NCBI GenBank assembly: GCA_949752795.1
Contig: OX457058.1
Coordinates: 31,374,587-31,438,586, forward strand
Reading direction: 5' to 3'
DNA length: 64,000 bases
Source: Hyperoodon ampullatus
Taxonomy: Eukaryota > Chordata > Mammalia > Artiodactyla > Ziphiidae
Positions 55,011 through 64,000 of this stretch are shown here, piece by piece. The position numbers were made by a program, and so were the translations under genes. The notes under the pieces were generated by a model. That model did not search any database and had not been told where the DNA came from. It saw only the letters and a list, made by a program, of their open reading frames with translations. Every line of letters begins with the position of its first letter. Position 1 is the stretch's first letter.

Positions 55011-55745
55011 TTTATATATACTTCTTTTTTAATTTTATTGAAGTATAGTTGATGTACAATGTGTTAATTTCTGGTGTACAGCAAAGTGACTCATTATACA
55101 CATATATACATTCTTTTTCATATTCTTTTCCATTATGGTTTATCACAGGATATTGAATATAGTTCCCCGTGCTATACAGTAGGACCTTGTTGTTTATCCA
55201 TCCTATATATAATGGTTTCCCTCTGTTAATCCCAAACTCCCAATCCATCTCTCCCCCACGCCCCCTCTCTCTTGGCAACCACAAGTCTGTTCTCTATATC
55301 TGTGAGTCTGTTTCTGTTTCGTGGATAAGTTCATTTGTGTCATATTTTAGATTCCACATATAAGTGATGTCATATATTTGCCTTTCTCTGTCTGATTTAT
55401 TTACTTCACTTATTATGATAATCTCTAGGTCCAACCATGTTGCTGCAAATGGCACTATTTCATTCCCTTTTATGGCTGAGTAATACTCCATTGTATATAT
55501 CTACCACATCTTCTTTATCCATTCCTCTGTTGATGGACACTTAGGTTGCTTCCATGTCTTGGCTGTTGTAAACAGTGCTGCTATGAACATTGGGGTGCAT
55601 GTATCTTTTCGAATTAGAGTTTTCTCTGGATATATATGCCGTATTGGGATTGTAGGATCATATGGCAACTCTATTTTTAATTTTTTGAGGACTCTCCATA
55701 CTGTTTTCGATGGTGGCTGCACCAATTTACATTCCCAGGAGGTCC
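55011..55745 (-). mobile_element. 5'-truncated cetartiodactyl L1 with ORF2 C-terminus
   Basis: Reversed L1 3'UTR (TTTATTGAAGTATAGTTGAT) and the end of ORF2. Minus-strand frames at 55294-55491 (MEYYSAIKGNEIVPFAATWL) and 55501-55794 ([33 protein letters not shown]) are typical ORF2 C-terminal pieces in two frames. CTCTGCTTCT on both sides (near 55001-55010 and 55743-55752) is a probable target-site duplication. Confidence 0.88.
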
Positions 55746-56735
55746 TCTGCTTCTGATTAATCATATTAAAGATAAATCCTTCAGAAAAGACCACCTGGAA
55801 AGCAATTCAAATGTTCAGGAGAAGCACGATTATCTGCTATGCATCCAAGGAAATGAGGCCCTGTGTCCATACTCAATTAATTCTAGAACGGCTCATGAAT
55901 CAACAAAAATGCAGCCCCTGCCTCGGTGCTCACCACTCTCCTCCTGGAACATCCTCATGAGATGTGGGAAATAAAGGCTCATTGTCAAAAATAAAGGGTT
56001 CCACTGTCCTTATTCTAAGCCACATTTTTCTTCTGTAAGAGGAAACAGCATTAGCCAGCTCTTAGAAGAGCTGAAAGACAGCAGACCAAGATGAAACATA
56101 GTGATGAAGGGGCCACAACACAGGTTGGGTTAAAACGCTATCTTACAAATGAGCTATGGGCTCAGCCAAACTGTCGCTGCCCCCAATCTTGTTCCCAGTT
56201 GGGTCTCCCATGTTGTAAAGATGATATTCTTTTTTTCCTTCCAAATATAACACAGTTGCTTTGACTACACACAATATGGGTTTAAACAGTCCTGGAGTAC
56301 ACCTGTACAATCAGCTCAAACATCCCGGACAAGAGTCCTTGAATAAGGATCTTGCTGCAAGGTCACAGACAACCACGAGCTCTGAAATTAATTAATCTTC
56401 AGAACTCTACAAGAGTTAATAAATTAACCTTCAGAAACCAGGCTGACATCCAACACTGTCACACAAGACCATACCACCTAGCTTGGGGTCACAGAGGGGT
56501 GTGCTTCTTTTTTGAAAAATGTCAGTAAGAACGGCAAAAATGTTGAGCACACACCAAATCTCCAGGAGCCGGATCCCAGTTAAGCCAATGTTATTAGCAC
56601 ATCCGTAAGACAATTATGCAGTGATTAAAATATTTACAAAGAGTGTATTGTATAAAATGTGCTGTTATAATTTATTCACAACCAAATAAACACAGAACAA
56701 ACTGTGAAGAAATGCATTAAAATCCCAGCAAAGGG

Positions 56736-56949
56736 GCTTCCCTGGTGGCGCAGTGGTTGGGAGTCCGCCTGCCGATGCAGGGGACACAGGTTCGTGCCCC
56801 GGTCCGGGAAGATCCCACATGCCGCGGAGCGGCTGGGCCCGTGAGCCATGGCCACTGAGCCTGCGCATCCGGAGCCTGTGCTCCGCAACAGGAGAGGCCA
56901 CAACAGTGAGAGGCCCGCGTACCGCAAAAAAAAAAAAAATAAATAAAAT
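56736..56949 (+). mobile_element. CHR-type tRNA-derived SINE (cetacean)
   Basis: A forward full-length copy with an A-rich tail. A 17-bp target-site duplication (AAAATCCCAGCAAAGGG) lies at 56719-56735 and 56950-56966. It forms an inverted pair with the copy at 57276-57484. Confidence 0.93.
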
Positions 56950-57275
56950 AAAATCCCAGCAAAGGGTTGCCTTTGAGTGATGGGACACTGTTATTCACTT
57001 CCCTCCTTTCTTCATTTCTGAGTGTGGTATTTCTATAGACAAATAATAAATAAAAAGACAAGTGCCGTGGAGGGTGAGCCCTCTGCAGCCACACCTGTCA
57101 GCGGGGTTTTCTTCAGAAGAAGGATGGGGGTCTTAGCAACCCTTGAAAGAGTCCCAGGGCATGGGTGGGCATGATTTGTTCCATCTGGGCTTTCGATATG
57201 CCAGGATATCTGTCCTACCACGTCCTACTCTCAGAATGAGCAAAATGGAATGATCCGTCCCTTAAATACAATTTT

Positions 57276-57484
57276 ATTTATTTATTTTTTTTTGCGGTAC
57301 GCGGGCCTCTCACTGTTGTGGCCTCTCCCACTGCGGAGCACAGGCTCCGGATGCACAGGCCCAGCAGCCATGGCTCACGGGCCCAGCCGCTCCGCGGCAT
57401 GTGGGATCCTCCCGGACCGGGGCACGAACCCGCGTGCCCTGCATCGGCAGGCGGACTCTCAACCACTGCGCCACCAGGGAAGCC
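57276..57484 (-). mobile_element. CHR-type tRNA-derived SINE (cetacean)
   Basis: A reverse full-length copy with a perfect 16-bp target-site duplication, CCTTAAATACAATTTT, at 57260-57275 and 57485-57500. It is oriented opposite to its neighbour 326 bp away. Confidence 0.93.
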
Positions 57485-58077
57485 CCTTAAATACAATTTT
57501 TAAATGCTGTCAGCCCTTTACCAATAGAAAGTCTCCAGGAGCTGGTATTTTCAACATTCCACAATGTAATCTACACCTGTCACCCATGTTCATGCTGTAA
57601 CGTATAGCAACTTGGCACCCAAGGAACTTCTGGGATGGGAGATATTTGCTGTTCTTATTAGTTACTCCTAATACTAATAAGTTAATTCTCTCCCATGAGA
57701 ACAGCTGGAGATAGTGGTGACTTACCAAAGTCAGCCCCTGTTCCCAGTCGCCTTTAGGAAAAAAGCAAGGGTCCAGACAAGAAGGCAATTAAACAAAACA
57801 AAACAAAACATTACCATCACTGACCTTTTTCTCAACATGCTTGAGAAGGGGCCCAACTTTTGCACATGCCAAGGCCCTGTGCTAAGAGGGACATTGCCAA
57901 GTGCCCTTTACCAGCTCCATCCTGGTACAAGGAAATAGATAGCCTCCAGGGAAGGCAGACAAGACCCCAGGGAAAAGTGGATTTATTTCTGCTGGCTGTC
58001 CTGCTATTTTCATATTTTTCTAGTCACTTCCAAGTGCATACATCACTGTGAAGATTTCAAATAAATCTCATTTTATT

Positions 58078-58506
58078 TATGGGCTGATTTGTGTCTCCCA
58101 CAAATTCATATGTTGAATCCCTTAACCCCCAGGACCTCAGAATGTGATCTTGTGAGGAAACAGGGTCATTGAAGACCTAGTAAAGATAAGATCATTAGGG
58201 TGGGCTCTAATCCAATATGACTGATGTTCTTATAAAAAGGGGAAATTTGAAGACAGACACACAGGGAGAAAGAACACATGTGACGAGGAAGGCAGAAATC
58301 TACAGGGTAGGGAAAGATGGGCAATGCCAGAAGCTGGGGAAGAGACACAGGACAGACCCTCCCTCACAACCCCCAGAAGGAACCAACCCTGCTGACACCT
58401 TATCTCAGACTTCTGGTCTCCAGAGCTGTGAAACGATGCATTCCTGTACTTTATGGCACCCAGTTTGTGGTACTTTGTTACAGCAGCCCTAGCAAACTGA
58501 TACAAT
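58078..58506 (+). mobile_element. MLT1-type (ERVL-MaLR) LTR
   Basis: A solitary old LTR: CACAAATTCATATGTTGAAT, GGGCTCTAATCCAATATGAC, CAGACTTCTGGTCTCCAGAG and CAGCAGCCCTAGCAAACTGA. No internal viral coding sequence is attached. Confidence 0.82.
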
Positions 58507-58604
58507 CCTTAAGGATTCAAAGTACACCACTCAAAAGAGTTCCCTTGTTTTTCATCTTCTGGAGAATTCTCCAGCATGTAATCAGGGTGTGTTTGCACCC
58601 TGGC

Positions 58605-61600
58605 TCTAACCATTGTTTAAGCTATTCAAGTTTCCTTGGCTTTCCATATAAATTCTAGAATCATCTGGTTGATATCTTTTTTCTTTTTCTTTTTTTAATC
58701 CTGCTGGGAATTTGATTGGGAGTGCATTGAATCTATACATCAATTTGGGGAGAATTAACATCTTAACTATACTGAACCTTCCAAAGCAGAAACATGATCT
58801 ATCTTTCCATTTCCTTAGGTGTTCTTTGATTTCTCTCATCAGTATTTGTAGTTTTCAGCATACAAATCTTACACGTTTTGTTAAATATAAACATATTCCT
58901 TTTCTTTTTGGTGTATTGTAAATGTTCATATTTTCTTACAATTGCTTTATTGATATAATACAGAAATATAACTGATTGTTGTATAGTGACCTTGCTAAAT
59001 TCATTTATTAATTCTAGGAGCTTTTTGTAGATGCCAAGGGATTTTGCAGACGATGATGTAGTCTGCAAATAAGAGTTGGTTTTATATATTTCTTTGCAAT
59101 CTACACGCCATTTATTTCTTTTCATTGCCTTAGCACACTGGCTAGGATGTCCTGGATGGTGTTGAACAGGAGTGATAAGAGCCACAAGACCTTACCTTGT
59201 CCTTGATCTTGGGTGGAAAACAATCTTTTACCACTACTATGATCTTAGCTGTAAATTTTTTGTAGACGCCCTCTTTCAGGTTGAAGATGTTTCCATTCCT
59301 GTGTGCTAAGAGGTTTTTTTTTTTTTTAAATCATGAATGGATTGCATTTTGTCAAATGCTTCTTCCACCCGTGTTAAGATGCTTGCATGGTTTTCCTTCT
59401 TTACCCTGTTAACATGGTGGAACATGTTGACTGAAGCTTGAATTTTGAAGCATCCTTGCATTCCTGGGAAATCCTCACTTGGCCATAATGTACTGTCCTT
59501 AGGCATTGCTGGATTAACTTTGCTAATACATTGTTAAGAATTTTTTTACATCTATGTTCATAAGGGATATGGTCTGTAATTAACTTGCAATATCTTTATC
59601 TCCTCATATGAGAGCAATGCTGGCCTCATTAAGTGAATATGGAAGTATTCTTGCCTCTTCTATTTTGTGAAAAAGACTGTGCAGAATTGGTATTATTTTT
59701 CTCTTAAATGTTTCAGAGAATTCAGCAGTGAAACCATCTGGGCCTGTGATTTTCTTTTTTGGAAGTTTTTTTAACCACAAATTTCACATCTGTAATAGAA
59801 ATAGAAAAATTCAAGTTCTCTAATTCTTCTTGAATGAGTTTTGGGAATTATTTCAAGAAATTAGTCCATTTCTTAAGATGGAAGCCCAGATTGATGAGAC
59901 CTTTCTTCTTTCCTAATATGAGCATTTAATGCTATATACTTCTCTGTAAGCACTGTTTTGGCTGCATCCCACAAATTTTAATATATTTTCATTTTCATTC
60001 AGTTAAAAATATTTAATTTCCCTTGCAACTTCTTCTTTGACCCATGGATTGTTCAGAAATACGTTGTTTAATTTCTCCATAGTTGGGGATTTTCCCCAAT
60101 ATCTTCCTATCAGCAATTTCTAGTTTAATTACATTATGGTCAAATAACATACTTTGCAGGATTTTGATTATTTTAAATTTGTTAAGGTTTGGTTTTTGGC
60201 CTAGAATATGGTCTATCTTGGTGAAGGCTCCATGTGCACTTGAAAAAGAATGTGTATTTTGCTGTTGTGAGGTAGAGTGTTCCATAACTGCCCACTAGGA
60301 CATATTCATTGATAGTGTTACTCAGATTTTCTGTATCTTTGTTGCTTTTTTATCTACTTGTTCTATCAGCTATAGAGATGGTAATGTTGAAGTCTCTAAT
60401 TATGGATTTATCCATTTTTCTCCATTTAGTTCTGTCAGTTTTTGCTTTATGTACTGAGGAGTTCTATTGCTAGCAGCATATAGGTTTAGGGTTTCTATGT
60501 CTTCTTGATGAACTAAACCTTTTACCATGTGTAGGGGTCCTCTTTATCCCTGGTAAATTCCCTTGTTCTAAGGTAGAATTTCTCCAGTGTTAAAATAACC
60601 ACTCCAGCTTTCTTTAGTGTTTGAATGGTATATCTTTTTTCCATCCTTTTATTTGTAATATCTCTGTGTCATCATACTTAAAGTGGATTCCTTGTAGAAA
60701 GCATACACTGATAGGTCTTGTTTCTTAACCTAATCTATTAATGTGTATTTTTTAATGGTATGTTTAGGCCATTTATATTTAATGTATTTATTGATATGGT
60801 TGGATTTGGTCCTCTTTTATTATTTTTCTGTTTGTTTCCTTTGTTTCTTGTTCTTCTGTTTCCCACTTCCTGCCTACTTTTGGATTGTTTAATTTTTTTT
60901 TTAGTATTTCATTTATCTATTATCTTTTTGGCTATAATTCTTTGTACCTTTTTAAATCCTTGCTCTATGGATTAATATATATATTATATATTGTGTATAT
61001 GTATAGATATGCATATATATATAATACGTATATATCTTTTCATGTTCTACTTTGAGTTAACATTTTGCCACTTCAAGTAAAATGGAGGAGTCTTACAACC
61101 ATATAGGTCCCTTTATCCACAGCATTTATGATATAGTTGTCATATGTATTATATCTATATACATTAACACACACATACCCCCAGTCAGTGTCATAATGTT
61201 TGCTTAAAACCCTCATAAGTATTTTAAAGAACTTTAGAGGTGAAAAATAGTCTATTATAATTACTCAGATACTTTTTCATTTCTGTTGCTCTTCCTCCAT
61301 TCCTGAAGTCCCCAGTCCCTTTGGTATCATTTCCCTTCATCCTAAAGAACTTTCTTTAGCAACTCATGTAAACAGGTTTGCTGACGACAAATCCTTTTAG
61401 TTTTCCTTCATCTGAGAATGTCTTTATTTCACCTTCATTCCTGAAGGATTTATTCACTGAATTCAGAATTTGGGGTTGATAGTTTTGTTTTGTTTTTAGA
61501 ATGTTAAAGATGTTCCATTGTCTCTGGCCTCCATGGTTTCAAATGAGAAATCCACAGCCACTCAAATCATTGTTCTCCTATATTCAATGTGTCATTTTTA

Positions 61601-62095
61601 ATTTAGCTGCTTTCAAGACTCTTCCTTTATCCTTGTTTTTTAGCAGTTTGATTATGATATATCTAGGTGTGATTTTCTTTTGGTCTATCCTGTTGGCAGT
61701 TTTGAGGTTCCTAAATCTGTAAATTTATGTCTTTCACCAAAATGGGATGTTTTCAGGCATGATACTGTCAAATATTTTTGTGTAACAAGCTCTCTCTTCT
61801 TTCATTAAAGAATTCTAATGGTATAAATGTTGGAGCATTTTATAATGTTCTAAAAGTCCCCAAAGCTTTGCTCATTTCTTAGAGTCATTATTTCTCTTTG
61901 TTATTCAGGATAATTTCTATTGATCTGCTTAAATTTCACTGATTCTCTCCTGTGTCATAGTCATTTTGCTTTTGACCCCATCTAGGGAAATTTTTATTTC
62001 AGATATTATATTTTCAGGTCTAAATTTTCTATAGTATTCTTTTTTAAGTTTATGTTTCTCTTCTGAGAATTTCCGTCTCTCAACTCATTTCAGAA
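58605..62095 (-). mobile_element. Large old L1 fragment, antisense (ORF2 and upstream part)
   Basis: About 3.5 kb of reversed L1. The left part corresponds to reverse transcriptase sequence (58799-59185: RNMFIFNKTCKICMLKTTNT). 60013-60285 carries an endonuclease-domain stretch (FSSAHGAFTKIDHILGQKPN, SDHN-type motif as FDHNVIKLEI). 60700-62095 continues upstream toward ORF1. The 3' end is missing and the frames are broken by many stops. Confidence 0.85.
60973..61035. repeat. AT-rich (TA)n-like simple repeat
   Basis: TATATAT/ATGTATA alternation inside the antisense L1 region, interrupted. Confidence 0.75.
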
Positions 62096-64000
62096 GTGTC
62101 CATTCAGCATGAGGGCTGGAACCAGTTCTCCTGCTTCCCTACCAGGCTCTCTCTGTCATCTTACATCCTCATGGAGGGGCCACTTGGTGTCACCACATGC
62201 TTTGCTGTAGGAACAAATGTGTCAGGCCTCGGCCCCTCCACAGCCAGGATCCCATTAGTTCTCAAGTATCCCTCTGAGGCTGAGGCCACTTGGGGCCAGA
62301 AAAGGGAGTTTCCCAGGAGGGCTGGGGACGGACGTGCCCAGGGAACAGCTCTCTGAGAAGCCACGGTTCACCAACTCCAGAACAGAGAGTGGGTGCTTCA
62401 TGCAGACAGTGGAGGGCGAGGGTTGGGGGGCAGAGGCTGTCGCCAAAGCAAGAGCCAGCTGTCACCACACCAGCAGCACCACCAGAGTGCAGAGCCCCAG
62501 CAGCTCACCTAGAGGTGGCAGCTGGAGTGCGGACCTGGCTCAGGATGCAGGAGGCAGGGTCCATGGGGATGGGGAGGGGAATGGCCCCTCTAACAAGGAC
62601 AGTCAAGTGTCTGCCTCGCTCTGGCACTGATTTGTTCCCAGTTCCAGCAAGCTCTGGCCGGAAACAGCCAGGCCGGAGAGCTGTCTCTCCCTGCCCGTCT
62701 CGTGGAACACAGGGACACCTGTAGACCCTCCTCTCCCGCGAGCCCCACCCCGTCCCAACAAACCCCCTGGAGGCACCACCCAGGCGATGGCCAACCTGAA
62801 TGTCACACAATCATTCATTCGCGCCATCCTTCCCGCAATTCTCCCAGGCTGTCTGCCGGCCCCCCGGCACATTCTGTAACTTTCTGCAGAGGTGGGGGCC
62901 AGCACATCCACCAGCAATGGCTGCTGGTAGGGTGTAAAGGAAACGCAAAACGCTGAAACAAAACTCCCGAGGTGGAGAAAAACGGCAGGATACTCCATCA
63001 CATGATGATCTTCTGAATAAAAGATCTCCCTCAGGATTTCTTTAAATAGCCAGCTTCTCCTGGCTTATTTTAAATAATTTAACTCTACTTATGTGTAACT
63101 TTCTTACACGTTTCCTCTGTGGGAAGCAGGGAACTCCGGGGTACTGAGGGGGGTGGGCAGTGGGGGGAGTTTGCAAAAGAGAAGATGCAGGAGTCACCTG
63201 CCGGGCCGCCTCCCCTCTGGAGGGCACCTGGGGTATCTGCACCCCCAAACTCCCCCCACACAGGCTCCCTAGCCCTGAGTGGGGCGGGCCCTCATCCTTT
63301 GCTGGGGAAGAGCCAGCTCCACCCATACCCCAGTTTTGGGGGTCTACTGATGGGCAGCTCACCAGGCTTCTCCAGAGCTGCTCCCCACCACCTTTGGGCT
63401 CAGCTGTGTCATCCCCGCTCTTGGCTGATGTCTGCACAATGATTCTGATCCTCCCCACAGGAGACCTGGGCTGCCCTGTCTCCTAAGTAACACCTTGTGA
63501 CCCTAGAAAGGTCTGGGGAGGGGAGAGGCTGTGGGTACTTACAAATTAGGTCCCTGCCTGTGGCTTTTCAAGATAAAAATTCAAAAAGATACCCAGGCTG
63601 TCTGCTGGCAGTTGCGAGGGGGAGGCAAAGCAGAACATGTGGCTGGCAGGTGACAGGGCTGCCAGGTGATGGAGAAGTCGGGGGGCGGGGCTCCCCCGTG
63701 CAGAGTGAGTCAGGGATGAGGGGCGGAGCAGGTTCTGGCGAGGACCCCGGGCACTTCTCCAGCCTCCTTGTCCATCATCTGCCGCAGAGGGTGCAGCCAG
63801 CGCCAGTTTTGGGGTTGGGTGAGGTGGGGGGAGGTGTTGTCACCAGCAGCGTCTGGGCTCAGCCTCCAACTGGGGACAAAGACCCCAGAGCTGTCCTGGG
63901 TCAGGGGGCTCTAGGGTCCCACTCAGGGCCCTGTCTGTCCGTGTTCAGTCCCAAGGTCCTGGCTCTTTTGCCCCCTCGTGCCATCTCTGGCCAGCTTTGC

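Larger units (their letters stand above)
52531..64000. other. 5' intronic or flanking DNA of APBA2, no gene supported
   Basis: Upstream of the ATG exon. It contains L1 fragments, three CHR SINEs, an MLT1-type LTR and a long antisense L1 piece. 53260-55000 is mostly unique or decayed DNA with one MIR. 62096-64000 is GC-rich with no recognised repeat. I cannot place a promoter or an upstream APBA2 exon here; an acceptor at 52531 says one exists somewhere to the right. Confidence 0.6.

Noticed and set aside
62096..64000. Possible CpG-island promoter or first exon of APBA2
   Set aside because: The region is GC-rich but not obviously CpG-dense, and I see no convincing donor or promoter element, so I leave it unassigned.

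Overview
The window reads as nuclear DNA of a cetacean (whale or dolphin). The main reason is the repeat content. At least ten copies of a tRNA-derived SINE of the cetacean/hippo CHR type occur on both strands, several with intact 12-17 bp target-site duplications. They sit alongside mammalian L1, MIR, MER5A, Tigger and MLT1 elements. The species cannot be named from the sequence.

The only protein-coding gene I can support is APBA2 (X11-beta/X11L, Mint2), a neuronal adaptor that binds the cytoplasmic tail of the amyloid precursor protein and Munc18. It lies on the minus strand and runs right to left. Seven coding exons are present at 51540-52490 (the ATG exon, which also carries about 40 nt of 5'UTR up to 52530), 30721-30801, 29618-29654, 11259-11404, 10492-10527, 8352-8438 and 2278-2463. 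All introns are GT-AG and the phases join without a break into 1524 nt (508 codons). The product contains the acidic N-terminal half with the Munc18-binding stretch and most of the PTB domain. The end of the PTB domain, both PDZ domains and the 3'UTR lie to the left of the window. Upstream non-coding exons and the promoter are probably to the right of it.

Layout: 1-2277 is the intron after the last visible exon. 2278-11404 is the compact PTB-coding block. 11405-29617 is an 18 kb intron with a GATGGT-type microsatellite, L1 fragments and CHR SINEs. 29618-30801 holds two small exons around a 1.07 kb intron that contains an unusual AT-rich palindrome cluster. 30802-51539 is a 21 kb intron with a near-complete but dead Tigger1 transposon nested in an L1. 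51540-52530 is the GC-rich first coding exon. 52531-64000 is 5' intronic or flanking DNA rich in L1, including a 3.5 kb antisense L1 piece at about 58600-62095.

No new biological system is evident. The observations most worth testing concern APBA2 RNA processing: a 36-nt in-frame microexon in the basic PTB loop, a 37-nt microexon whose skipping would shift the frame, the perfect inverted repeats just upstream of that 37-nt exon, and a four-codon upstream ORF ending 9 nt before the main ATG. A pair of inverted SINEs in the 5' region could also form double-stranded RNA.
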